This document shows positions 46,496-55,914 of a stretch of DNA of 64,000 nt, piece by piece. The stretch is from Bacteroidales bacterium (GTDB taxonomy: Bacteria > Bacteroidota > Bacteroidia > Bacteroidales > UBA10428), in contig JAFGOZ010000716.1 in assembly GCA_016926235.1 (NCBI GenBank), positions 1 to 64,000 on the forward strand, written 5' to 3'. The notes below the pieces were generated by a model that ran no database searches, was not told the origin of the DNA, and saw nothing but the letters and a program-made list of their open reading frames with translations. A program made the position numbers and the translations under genes. The stretch's first letter is position 1; each line of letters opens with the position of its first letter.

Positions 46496-49102
46496 ATGAA
46501 AAACATCTTATTTACAGCATTGTTGCTGCCGCAGATTCTACTTGCACAAATTCACATAACGAAATCCCCTCCCAAAGGCAAAGACTATTTTCCAATTGTA
46601 AACTCAACAACCCATACTCCCGTATTCTATGATTCTTCTGATTATAAAGTTGTCAGTATTGTATCTCAATTATTTACCGGCGATATTGAAATGATTTCAG
46701 GGGGCAAACCAGTTATACTGTCCGGCAATGATAAATTAAATGAAAATATCATCATCATTGGAACCATTGGAAAAAACAAGTTAATCGATCGGTTAATTGC
46801 TGAAAAAAAACTATTGACTGATAGCATTAAAAACCAGTGGGAATGTTTCATTATACAAACCATTGATAAACCCTTCAAGGGCGTACAAAAGGCTTTAGTA
46901 ATTGCAGGTAGCGATAGAAGAGGTACTGCTTATGGCGTATTTACCCTTTCCGAAAAGATGGGTGTTTCTCCCTGGTACTGGTGGGCAGATGTACCTGTCA
47001 AAAAAAGCAGGGAGCTTTATCTTGAAAACCTTACCTGCATTTCAAAAACACCATCAGTAAAATACCGTGGTATCTTTATAAATGATGAAGACTGGGGCTT
47101 ACATGCATGGGCTGCCAAAAACTTTGAAAAAGAGCTGAACGATATAGGTCCCAAAACATATGAACGTGTATGTGAATTGCTGCTTCGATTAAAAGGAAAT
47201 ATGTTTGCCCCGGCAATGCATTCTTGTACAGGGGCTTTTTATCAGTATCCCGAAAGCAAAGTAGTTGCTGACCAATATGGTATTATTATAACAACATCGC
47301 ATTGTGAGCCACTGCTATTCAATAATGCTTCAAAAAAGGAATGGGATAGTAAGCGCGATGGAGAGTGGAATTACTCAACCAACAAAGATGTAATTCTTAA
47401 AAAACTTGATGACCGTGTAAAGGAAGCATCTCCATTTGAAAATATTTATACAGTGGGTATGCGTGGTTTACACGATGAAGGCCTTAGAGGAGAACATTCA
47501 GCACAGGAAAAGGTAGTAATTTTAACAAGAGTAATTGCTGACCAGCAAAAGATACTTGAAAAATACCTGGACAAACCTGCTGATGAAATTCAGCAAATAT
47601 TTGTTCCCTATAAAGAAACAATGGAAATTTATGAGATGGGCCTTGAGGTTCCTCAGGATGTTACCCTGGTTTGGGTGGATGACAATTACGGCTATATAAA
47701 ACGGTTGAGTAATCCTGAAGAACAAGAAAGAAGTGGAGGGGCTGGAGTTTACTATCATTTATCCTACCTGGGTCCGCCACACGATTATTTGTGGTTGAAT
47801 ACAACGCCGCCCGTATTGATGTATGAAGAACTAAAAAAGGCATACGATGTGGGTGCCGATCGCTATTGGTTGATTAATGTAGGGGATATAAAACCTGCCG
47901 AGCTGGGTATGCAAACTTTCTTTGACTTTACCTGGAATGTGGAAGGATACGATATCACCAGCATCAACAAACACCAGGGCCAATATCTTGAAAGCATTTT
48001 TGATGGTTTTAATAGTGAACAACTACAGTATGTCATGGATACTTATTACCGGCTTGCATGGAGCCGTAAACCCGAATTCATGGGTTGGGAACGTGAATGG
48101 GACAGGGATAAAAGTTTGGAACAATTGGCCAATACCGAATTTTCCTTTAATAATTATAACGATGCAAGGCAACGTTTGGCTGATTATAAAAAGATTTCTG
48201 ATTTAGTAAGTGAAATGCTGATTGGACTAGCTGAAAACTATCGTCCTGCATTTTACCAACTGGTAGCCTATCCTGTTATGGGATCGTACCAGATGAACCG
48301 TAAATTTCTTTTGGCCCAGCTAAACGATGAATTGTATAAAAAGAAAGAGTATGCCTCAGCCAACTGGGCAGCCGATGAGGCAAAATTAGCATACGACAGC
48401 ATCAACAGTTTAACAACAACATACAATACCATTCTCAATGGTAAATGGAATGGTATGATGGAGCTTGCTCCGGGTCTGGTAGCCAAATATCAAAACATGC
48501 CTGAGGTTGTTTACACCGAAAATGCAGGAAGCCATGAAATCAATATATCCCCTCAGCAGGAGCAAAACCGGTTGGTTGGATGTACTGTACTTGATCTGAG
48601 AAAATTCAACAACAAGGTAGTGAATAATAAGCATACAATGCGCATAATTGAAGGTATTGGATTTGACGGGTACGCCATTCAGCTTGGAAAAGCAACAGAA
48701 CAAACTGTCGATCCCACAGACCTGAACGGTTCTCACTTTGAATATGAATTTTCGGGTGTGGAGAACGATTCGGTTACAGTATATATTTATTCTCTCCCCC
48801 TTTTCCCCCTTTATAAGGGAAGAAGCAACAAGTTTGGTATTTCCATTGACGGGCAACCCATAATTGTTGCCATAAATGAACCAAAGGAATTTTCAAAACA
48901 ATGGAAAGACCAGGTATTACGTAATAGCGTAGTTACAAAAGCTGAATTCCCCATTAATAAGGAAACTGAAACTCACACTCTTACCTTAACATGTGGAGAT
49001 CCGGGAGCCATAATTCAACGCGTTGTAATTGACTGGGGCGGATTGAAAGAAACATATGTTGGGCCAAGTGTTAATTTGACAAAGCAGGTTGCTGGAAAAT
49101 AA
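46496..49102 (+). CDS. GH115 family alpha-glucuronidase-like protein
   Basis: Exported glycoside hydrolase of family GH115. Known members remove alpha-1,2-linked glucuronate or 4-O-methylglucuronate from xylan and, in some cases, glucuronate from other plant polysaccharides. Signal peptide 1-18, an N-terminal domain (about 25-175), the catalytic barrel (about 180-520) and a helical segment follow. Barrel motifs are KYRGIFINDEDWGLHAWAAK, RLKGNMFAPAMH, YTVGMRGLHDEGL, VTLVWVDDNYGYI and DRYWLINVGDIKP. A C-terminal beta domain (about 670-868) contains GIGFDGYAIQLG. Length is near normal. In a locus full of pectate lyases and with no xylanase, the target is more likely a glucuronate-bearing pectin side chain than xylan; this is inference. 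Confidence 0.85.
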   Translation: MKNILFTALLLPQILLAQIHITKSPPKGKDYFPIVNSTTHTPVFYDSSDYKVVSIVSQLFTGDIEMISGGKPVILSGNDKLNENIIIIGTIGKNKLIDRLIAEKKLLTDSIKNQWECFIIQTIDKPFKGVQKALVIAGSDRRGTAYGVFTLSEKMGVSPWYWWADVPVKKSRELYLENLTCISKTPSVKYRGIFINDEDWGLHAWAAKNFEKELNDIGPKTYERVCELLLRLKGNMFAPAMHSCTGAFYQYPESKVVADQYGIIITTSHCEPLLFNNASKKEWDSKRDGEWNYSTNKDVILKKLDDRVKEASPFENIYTVGMRGLHDEGLRGEHSAQEKVVILTRVIADQQKILEKYLDKPADEIQQIFVPYKETMEIYEMGLEVPQDVTLVWVDDNYGYIKRLSNPEEQERSGGAGVYYHLSYLGPPHDYLWLNTTPPVLMYEELKKAYDVGADRYWLINVGDIKPAELGMQTFFDFTWNVEGYDITSINKHQGQYLESIFDGFNSEQLQYVMDTYYRLAWSRKPEFMGWEREWDRDKSLEQLANTEFSFNNYNDARQRLADYKKISDLVSEMLIGLAENYRPAFYQLVAYPVMGSYQMNRKFLLAQLNDELYKKKEYASANWAADEAKLAYDSINSLTTTYNTILNGKWNGMMELAPGLVAKYQNMPEVVYTENAGSHEINISPQQEQNRLVGCTVLDLRKFNNKVVNNKHTMRIIEGIGFDGYAIQLGKATEQTVDPTDLNGSHFEYEFSGVENDSVTVYIYSLPLFPLYKGRSNKFGISIDGQPIIVAINEPKEFSKQWKDQVLRNSVVTKAEFPINKETETHTLTLTCGDPGAIIQRVVIDWGGLKETYVGPSVNLTKQVAGK

Positions 49103-49624
49103 ATATTTAATTGGGATATATTAATTCTAATCCTGATAAAGGTTCAGTATTTTTCAATGCCCCAAAAATATTAGCAAACCGTCCCCCTTTTTCTTTGGTC
49201 ATGTGGTGATTGGATTGAAAATCCCATCTAGAAGAGGCCCTGGTGATGTTGTGATTAAGATTACGAATTTGAACGATTCACGTACAGCCGCTTATTAGAA
49301 GCAATCAATGCCAGTAATATTCGCACCGTTGTTCTCCGTTTTTTTAGGAACACAAGAATTGCAATCAGAATTTGAAATAGAGAAACCAAAAAATACAATT
49401 GTTTGCCAGATAACTCCCGATTATAGAATTTGTTTAAGAATTATAACGAGTAGTTGATTAAAATGTACAAGAAATAAGCTAAATATTCCAACTCTTTTAA
49501 TAATCGCTTTACAATTTTTGTTTTAAAAATTAGGCTGTTCAAATTCTTATAAAATCGCAAAGAAAATTATTTGAATTTAGTTCAACAACTATTTAATATT
49601 TCGTAATTAAACCGTAATAATTTC
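49103..49624. other. 522-bp region with a lyase pseudogene
   Basis: Holds the decayed PL1 fragment (49194-49455). From 49456 to the ATG at 49625 it is very AT-rich, with no clear promoter; AATATTCCAAC near 49484 partly resembles the right arm of the bipartite repeat near regulator 1. Confidence 0.55.
49194..49455 (+). pseudogene. Decayed N-terminal fragment of a PL1_2-type lyase
   Basis: Three successive frames reconstruct the start of the lyase family seen at 21848, 26525 and 29475. Frame one gives RRGPGDVVIKITNLNDS (compare GGRGGVVYEVTNLNDS). After a shift, SRLLEAINASNIRTVVLRF (compare GSLREAVEASGPRTVVFRV). After another shift, ELQSEFEIEKPKNTIVCQI and TPDYRICLRI (compare ELQSPIRIKNPYITIAGQT and APGEGICLK). 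The rest of the gene is gone. At least two frameshifts make it non-functional. Order and spacing of the three blocks match the intact genes, so this is true homology, not chance. Confidence 0.8.
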
Positions 49625-51922
49625 ATGTTAAAAAAGTATTACCCAAAGGTCTTAAATTATCGATTTTACATTTTCTTAATAGCTTTGATGATTAGCGCTG
49701 AAGCCAAATCACAAACCACCGCTGATCCGGTTGATTATAACTTCAAAAGAGGTTTTTATACCGATAGTTTTAAACTTGTATTATCAACAAAAACTCCGGG
49801 AGGAACTATTCGATACACACTGGATGGCAGCAAGCCATCTCTTACTAACGGGCAGGATTATTCAGTTCCTATCTCAATAAGTGCTAACGCAATGGTCAGG
49901 GCATATACATATGCAACAGGCTTGGATGATTCAAAAATTAAAACCCATACTTACATTTTTCCTCAACAAGTAATCAGACAAAAAGACAATATGCTGGAAG
50001 ATTATGGCTATGATTTCTCTTCGGAAGAAACGGGTAAAGTGTTTTGGACAGAGGAAATGGATCCTGAAATAGTTGAAGCAACAGCGTACAAAGATGAAAT
50101 AATTCAGGGCTTAAAGGATATTCCAACCTTGAGTGTAGTCATGCTAAAAGAAGATTTATGGGGGAGTAATGGTATTCATTGGGGGGATAATCTGGAAGAA
50201 GATGATATTGATTTTGAAAGGGAATGCTCTATAGAAATGATCTACCCTGATGGTTATAAAGGAGATACATTAAAAAACTGGCAGGAAAATTGCGGAATTA
50301 AAATACAAGGAGGCGGAGGGAGATGGGATAAAGGAACCTATGATCATAAACAATCATTTACATTAGTTTTTAGAAAGATATATGGTGCCGGAAAATTAAA
50401 AAATGAGATTTTTGCTGATGCTCCGCATGGTAAGGAATCTACTGCAGGCAAATACGATAGAATAATTCTTCGCTCAGGTCATAACAAAGGCTGGGGTTCT
50501 GATTGGGATAGAGAAAAATCAGTATATACCCGCGATCAGCTTGGAAGGGATCTGCAGATACTTATGTCTGGATTTGGGTCGCACGGTACTTTTGTTCACC
50601 TTTACCTTAACGGTAAATATTGGGGCTTATATAATCCTTGTGAAAGGCCGGATCATAATTTTTTAGCTAATTATTTTGGCGGTGAGGATGAAGATTATTT
50701 TTACGCTAAAGGAAAAGAGGATGACGCAAGTGATGATCGTGATGGCGAGCCGGGCCAAAGCAGCTCTCGTTTTTATGAGGCAAATTCGAAAGATTACAGT
50801 AATATAGCTTTTACTGACATGCAAAATTGGGTAATGGTAGACCAAAGTATTGCCAGTTTTTTAGTGTACGGGTATTCTAACCCGGGTGATGGTCCACAGT
50901 ATTATTACGGAAACAACAATAACCCTCCGGGTCCTGTTGTATGGATCCCCTGGGATATTGAGGATTCCTTTGGCGGTGGAAGCAGACGAACGGGAGATCC
51001 AAGTGTAAGCAATATGCTGGATGATAATGAAAGTGGCGACAATGGCTTCGAAGCCTTTTGGACAAATATCGATTTTAGAATGCGTTTCAATGATTTGGTA
51101 TATAAGCATTTTTACAATGATGGTGTAATGACCGATGAAAATGTAATTAAAGCATGGGATAATCTCACAAATTACATTTACAGACCAATTATTTGTGAAT
51201 CTGCACGCTGGGGAGATGAGAGAAGTTCTGATCCGATGGATAGAGATAACGAATGGGATGCCGCCAGACTTGCCGTTAGAAAAGATTTGAATGGAAGAGG
51301 AGGTATGTTAATTTCAAAGCTTCAGGATAAAGGATACTATTCAACATTACCCGCACCATCCTATTCTACTGAAAGATCAGAAACAGATACAAGTACCTTT
51401 TCCATTACAATAAGCAGGGTGGGTGATAATGGAGTTGTATATTATTCCACTGATAATACTGATCCTCGAACATGGGATTTGATGGCATCTGTTTCAGCCA
51501 GTGCAATAATGATTGATGGAGAATCTGAAAATATTACAGTAATGGATACCTTCACCTTAATGGCCCGAACCAAAGATAATAATGAATGGAGTCCTTTACA
51601 TAAAGTATTTGTTCTGCCCGATGGGACAATAATACACGATGTTTCTGCAATAGATGAAATAGTTATAACAGAAATAGATGATCCGTTAAACAATAAATTT
51701 TTCAAAGATAATAAAAAGAAAGAGTTGCTATTATATCCTAATCCTGTTTCTGACAGGTTATACTTATCAGAAGAAAAAGAGTTTTCAGTGTACTCAGCTA
51801 TGGGTAGACTTATCTTGAATGGGAAAGGATCAGAAATTATAATGGATTATTTGCCAAAAGGAATGTATATTATAGTAATAGATAACTTGCCTTATAGAGT
51901 TTTAAAAAGAGATTACTACTAA
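49625..51922 (+). CDS. Secreted CotH-like protein with chitobiase-C-type domains and T9SS tail
   Basis: Extracellular protein of 765 residues. Signal peptide to about residue 30, then a CHB_HEX_C/Fn3-associated domain (about 37-115, GTIRYTLDGSKPSLTNGQDY). A CotH-kinase-like domain follows (about 145-590) with CGIKIQGGGGRWDKGTYDHK, KYDRIILRSGHN, FVHLYLNGKYWGLYNPCERP and WIPWDIEDSFGGG. A second domain of the first type (about 615-695, GVVYYSTDNTDPRTW) and a T9SS tail starting YPNPVSD close the chain. Secreted CotH proteins occur beside polysaccharide-degrading enzymes in Bacteroidota and Firmicutes; whether they phosphorylate a secreted protein is unproven. Its presence in the pectin block suggests binding to, or modification of, the surface lyase machinery. 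Moderate certainty on family, low on role. Confidence 0.8.
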   Translation: MLKKYYPKVLNYRFYIFLIALMISAEAKSQTTADPVDYNFKRGFYTDSFKLVLSTKTPGGTIRYTLDGSKPSLTNGQDYSVPISISANAMVRAYTYATGLDDSKIKTHTYIFPQQVIRQKDNMLEDYGYDFSSEETGKVFWTEEMDPEIVEATAYKDEIIQGLKDIPTLSVVMLKEDLWGSNGIHWGDNLEEDDIDFERECSIEMIYPDGYKGDTLKNWQENCGIKIQGGGGRWDKGTYDHKQSFTLVFRKIYGAGKLKNEIFADAPHGKESTAGKYDRIILRSGHNKGWGSDWDREKSVYTRDQLGRDLQILMSGFGSHGTFVHLYLNGKYWGLYNPCERPDHNFLANYFGGEDEDYFYAKGKEDDASDDRDGEPGQSSSRFYEANSKDYSNIAFTDMQNWVMVDQSIASFLVYGYSNPGDGPQYYYGNNNNPPGPVVWIPWDIEDSFGGGSRRTGDPSVSNMLDDNESGDNGFEAFWTNIDFRMRFNDLVYKHFYNDGVMTDENVIKAWDNLTNYIYRPIICESARWGDERSSDPMDRDNEWDAARLAVRKDLNGRGGMLISKLQDKGYYSTLPAPSYSTERSETDTSTFSITISRVGDNGVVYYSTDNTDPRTWDLMASVSASAIMIDGESENITVMDTFTLMARTKDNNEWSPLHKVFVLPDGTIIHDVSAIDEIVITEIDDPLNNKFFKDNKKKELLLYPNPVSDRLYLSEEKEFSVYSAMGRLILNGKGSEIIMDYLPKGMYIIVIDNLPYRVLKRDYY

Positions 51923-51977
51923 CAATATTATACAATAGTTATTATGGGTTAAATACTTAGTTTGTAATATTTGTAAT

Positions 51978-53642
51978 ATGAAAACACATAGCCTGATACT
52001 TATATTCTTTGTGTTATTGTTTGGTTGCCAGAATAAAGTAGAGGATCAGCGCTATCCAATACTATTAAACATGGTTCACCACAACCCTGGTGAACCAAAG
52101 TTTGAAACTCAATATACCGAGCCTGCTTTCCTAAAAGAAAAAGGCTACACAGGACAAATACCTAAAATAGAAATTCAATGTGCCCTTACTTATGACAGAT
52201 GGCAGGAAAATGTTGTGCCCGAAAAGAGCAAGGAACGTTTGTGGATTAACAGACATGCTGCGGAAATAGATATCCTCATCAACAATGCCGAAAAAGCAGG
52301 TATGCCTTTGTATCCGTTTACTGATGTACTGGTTATACCTCAATCAATTATGGATAAATACGGGGATGAAATGAAATTGTATGGAAAGTTGTCCATCCAA
52401 AAAGAAAGAACTCAGGAAATTTTAAGGGCTCAGATAGATGAAATTTTCTGGCGCTTTCCAAAAATTGCCGGGCTAACTATCCGTTTTGGTGAAACCTACC
52501 TGCACGACACACCTTTTCATAAAGGAACACGGCCTGTTTACACACCTGAAGACCATACATTATTGATTAATATCTTAAGAGAAGAGGTTTGTGTAAAAAG
52601 AAATAAAAAGCTGTTCTATAGGACCTGGGATTTTGGTTATTTACATACACAACCTGTGCTTTATCTGAAAGCAACAGACCCTGTGGAACCCCACCCTAAT
52701 TTATATTTTTCAGTTAAACATGCGAATGCAGATTTTCTTCGGGGCTATCCTTTCAACAAAACAATTGGAATTGGAAAACATCAGCAGATTGTTGAAATAT
52801 CAACGAATCAGGCAGGATGTTATGGAAAAAACAGCCATCCGTATTACATTGGAAAAGGTATCATCGAAAACTGGTCGGAGATGACTGATAAAAAAGGAAT
52901 ACGTGATTTATATGATAATTCGCAAATTAAAGGATTCTGGATATGGACATGGGGTGACAGCTGGCAAGGACCCTATTTCGGAAATGAATTATGGGTAAAC
53001 TTAAATGAATATGTGCTTCGTAGTTATATCCTGAATCCTAAACAAACTGAAGAGGAAATATTTTACAACTATGCTTTGAATCATCTGCATCTATCTCAAA
53101 GTGATGCTGACAAGTTGCGTGAACTTTGTCTTCTGTCAACGGATGCGGTATATTATGGACAAGCAAGTAAATATTTTGAAGAAGATGATTTCTGGATGCG
53201 CGATTGGTGGGTGCGTGACCATTATTTTACTGCAATAAACCTTTCCAACATTGTAAAAAGGAATTTACAGAAAGAGATAATTACTGAAAAAGAAGATAAT
53301 ATCAGGAAGTGGTATCAAATGGAAAAGCTGGCTTCCGAAATAAAAATGAATGATCCGGAAGATCAGAAATTCCTTCAGGTTTCAACGACCTACGGGCGCA
53401 TAAAATATGAATTGATTGAGCAGATCTGGCGTGTTCAAATCATCTTGGCCGAAAATGAAGCCGGGAAAAATATTGACAAGGATTATGCTCAGAAATGTAT
53501 TGATACATATATGCAAAAATGGAAGGAATGGGAGCAATTAAAGAAAGATTACCCATCCTGTCCTACACTTTATATAGATAATTGGTCGGAGCATTGTGGT
53601 CCCCCGTTCCAAACATCTTTAAAAAACAACAAATTCTTATGA
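51978..53642 (+). CDS. Unassigned lipoprotein, possible TIM-barrel glycosidase
   Basis: Lipoprotein of 554 residues: signal segment ending in the lipobox LFGC with Cys17. I recognise no family with certainty. The chain looks like an alpha/beta barrel. Strands such as PLYPFTDVLVIPQ, IAGLTIRFGETYLHD, KLFYRTWDFGY, LYFSVKHANADFLRG and FWIWTWGDSWQGPY each end in acidic or aromatic residues, as in glycoside hydrolase active sites. VEISTNQAGCYGKNSHPYYI is reminiscent of the equivalent strand in GH67 alpha-glucuronidases. E in GET and D in WGD are candidate catalytic acids. Its C-terminal third is helical and charged. It follows the CotH gene by 55 bases and shares the block with the GH115 enzyme, so uronic-acid side-chain removal is a reasonable guess only. 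Confidence 0.6.
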   Translation: MKTHSLILIFFVLLFGCQNKVEDQRYPILLNMVHHNPGEPKFETQYTEPAFLKEKGYTGQIPKIEIQCALTYDRWQENVVPEKSKERLWINRHAAEIDILINNAEKAGMPLYPFTDVLVIPQSIMDKYGDEMKLYGKLSIQKERTQEILRAQIDEIFWRFPKIAGLTIRFGETYLHDTPFHKGTRPVYTPEDHTLLINILREEVCVKRNKKLFYRTWDFGYLHTQPVLYLKATDPVEPHPNLYFSVKHANADFLRGYPFNKTIGIGKHQQIVEISTNQAGCYGKNSHPYYIGKGIIENWSEMTDKKGIRDLYDNSQIKGFWIWTWGDSWQGPYFGNELWVNLNEYVLRSYILNPKQTEEEIFYNYALNHLHLSQSDADKLRELCLLSTDAVYYGQASKYFEEDDFWMRDWWVRDHYFTAINLSNIVKRNLQKEIITEKEDNIRKWYQMEKLASEIKMNDPEDQKFLQVSTTYGRIKYELIEQIWRVQIILAENEAGKNIDKDYAQKCIDTYMQKWKEWEQLKKDYPSCPTLYIDNWSEHCGPPFQTSLKNNKFL

Positions 53643-53951
53643 ATGAATAATGTTCTATTATATTGTGGTCATAAAAAACACCATGCAACAATTATTCCAA
53701 GCTATTAAACAAAAATTGATATACCACTGTATCATATCCTGATATTTTTGATAAAAACATTTTGTAATGAAAAAGTATATGTCAGATAAAAACAAAAAAA
53801 TTAAACATTTATTATTTCTTTTTATTATTAATTGCAAAAGTTTTATGGTATATTTTTTTGGTATTCGGAAATAGAATATTGATTTAAAAAAGATTTTAAA
53901 ATAACCTTCTTTTTGACAATCTGAATGTAAAACTTTTAAATACAAATCATT
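53643..53951. other. 309-bp very AT-rich intergenic region
   Basis: Contains TATTTTTG (53743-53750), a promoter-like -7 box that may serve the lyase at 53952 with a leader of about 200 bases. A 35-codon open frame (53767-53874) follows it but has no recognisable features. No strong hairpin is seen. Confidence 0.4.
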
Positions 53952-55868
53952 ATGTTTAAGCATCGTAAATTCGTTTTTTATTTACAATTCATAGGTATCC
54001 TGTTACTTGTGGAACTCAAAGTCAATGCAATTGACAGCCTTGCCATCCAGGAAAACACTTTAGGTATATGCACGATGAATGGTGTAATTGAAAGCAGTGC
54101 AACAGGCTATACCGGGGAGGGTTACATAAATGCCGATCCGGGTATAAACACGGGAGTGAGCTGGAGTTTCAATGTCACAGTGGACGGAACATATAAGATG
54201 CTTTGGCGCTATGCTTTTGGCGGAACTGATACAACCAGCAGGGACGGAGGTTTGTATTTAAACAATGTGCTTATAGATACTGTTTCCTTCAAGTACAGCG
54301 GCTCCACTTCATGGTCTGTCTGGCAATTAACCGATACAATATCGCTTGAACTGCAAACAGGCATCAATACAGTCCGCTTGGGAGCATTAACGGCTAAAGG
54401 CCTTTCAAATCTCGATTATTTTGTAGTTTTTGGTAGTGGTTTGAGCATGTCGGAATGTTTACCTTCTTTTCCATTCAGTGTCGCATCAAATGATACATCA
54501 ATGGGTACGGTAAGTTTTACACCAGACCAGTATTTATATGATCTGGGTACCGAAATAACGGCAACAGCCACTGCGAAACCCGGTTACTTTTTCCATAGCT
54601 GGTCGGGTGTGGAGTCTGATACTGCTTCCGTCTTTACATTCCATATCAAACAAAAAACAGACCTGACTGCATTGTTTTACCCGGATGGCACAATGGCTGA
54701 TCCCGACGCTAACTGCTATGCTTCGGTACAGCATGATAACGGCACTCCATATTTATTAACCGGAGGTAGTTTGGGCGAAACCGTTGAACCCAGGACCTTG
54801 AATGAGCTTGAAACCTATCTGTCATCTCCTGATCCTCTTGTAATAAACATTTCAAGGTATTTCCAGGGAACAGGGGAATTTAGTGTAAGGTCCAATAAAT
54901 CCATCATAGGCATCAACGATGCTGCCCATATCGAGGGGGTAAAACTTTCCATAGCCAACTGTCGCAATATTATCATAAAGAATGTGTCCTTTTCTAAAGT
55001 GGTAACGATTGATGAAATTGAGATAAACGGAGCAACAAATATCTGGATCGACCATTGCGAGTTTTTTACCGACCGTGACCATGACAAAGATTTTTACGAT
55101 GGACTTCTGGATATTAAAAACGCATCTTCCTTCATTACCATCTCATGGTGCAATTTTCATGACCATTTCAAATCTATACTGATTAGTTCGGGAGATGATA
55201 GTTACCAGGATAGTGTGCAAAGGATAACCTTCCATCACAATTATTTTCATGATTGTGGTTCAAGGCTGCCCAGTATACGTTTTGGCAAATCCCATATTTT
55301 CAGTAATTACTACGAAAACAACGATGGGGCTATCAATACGAGGGTAGGGGCCTGCGTTAAGGTTGAACACAATTACTTTAAGAATACCAGTGGAGCTATT
55401 GGGCAAACCGGTGAAGCATATATTGACATGGACCCTAACACAAACATTTTTGTTAATAGTTCCTATTCTGCCAGCATTCCATCATGCAACCTGAATGTTC
55501 CTTATCCTTACCTTCATTTGGTGGATAGTGCGCCATACCTTCCTGCGCTGATACCAGCCAGTGTAAAGGTTTTTGATTTCACATCGGGAATTACCACAAA
55601 TTCTATTCAAAACCCGGTGGTTTCAATGTATCCTAACCCGTGCCATGATGTAATGAATATTTCCATAAATTCGGAACAAAGCGCCGAAATTTCCGTTGAA
55701 CTTCTGGATATGTGTGGCAAAATAATCAGGTGTTTTGCCTGTAAACAATCTTATAACCCCGGAAATATTAGATTACAATACCTTGTGGATGATCTGGAAC
55801 CGGGTGCATATTCTTGCAGGGTCCGGGTAAACCATTCTGTATTTAGTAAAATAGTTTTTGTTTTATAA
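53952..55868 (+). CDS. Secreted pectate lyase (PL1) with N-terminal CBM35-like domain and T9SS tail
   Basis: Extracellular lyase of 638 residues. Signal peptide to about 26. A CBM35/CBM6-like beta-sandwich spans about 28-160 (GYTGEGYINADPGINTGVSW, RDGGLYLNNVLIDTV), which in known cases binds uronic-acid-containing glycans. Then an InlB-like bacterial repeat (about 175-240, PGYFFHSWSGVE) and the PL1 helix (about 255-535) with IWIDHCEFF, ITISWCNFHDHFK, FHHNYFHDCGSRLPSIRFG. In the active-site motif R438 and R443 are conserved while the middle Arg is Ser441. T9SS tail begins YPNPCHD at about 559. It is the only lyase here with an N-terminal carbohydrate-binding module. The last lyase starts 46 bases after its stop. 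Confidence 0.87.
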   Translation: MFKHRKFVFYLQFIGILLLVELKVNAIDSLAIQENTLGICTMNGVIESSATGYTGEGYINADPGINTGVSWSFNVTVDGTYKMLWRYAFGGTDTTSRDGGLYLNNVLIDTVSFKYSGSTSWSVWQLTDTISLELQTGINTVRLGALTAKGLSNLDYFVVFGSGLSMSECLPSFPFSVASNDTSMGTVSFTPDQYLYDLGTEITATATAKPGYFFHSWSGVESDTASVFTFHIKQKTDLTALFYPDGTMADPDANCYASVQHDNGTPYLLTGGSLGETVEPRTLNELETYLSSPDPLVINISRYFQGTGEFSVRSNKSIIGINDAAHIEGVKLSIANCRNIIIKNVSFSKVVTIDEIEINGATNIWIDHCEFFTDRDHDKDFYDGLLDIKNASSFITISWCNFHDHFKSILISSGDDSYQDSVQRITFHHNYFHDCGSRLPSIRFGKSHIFSNYYENNDGAINTRVGACVKVEHNYFKNTSGAIGQTGEAYIDMDPNTNIFVNSSYSASIPSCNLNVPYPYLHLVDSAPYLPALIPASVKVFDFTSGITTNSIQNPVVSMYPNPCHDVMNISINSEQSAEISVELLDMCGKIIRCFACKQSYNPGNIRLQYLVDDLEPGAYSCRVRVNHSVFSKIVFVL

Positions 55869-55914
55869 GAATCGATTCTCATTTCATGTAAAAAGGTGAT
55901 TAATTATTAACAGT

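Noticed and set aside
53767..53874. 35-codon open frame after a promoter-like box
   Set aside because: Lys-rich then hydrophobic, without a ribosome site or known family; probably chance in very AT-rich DNA.
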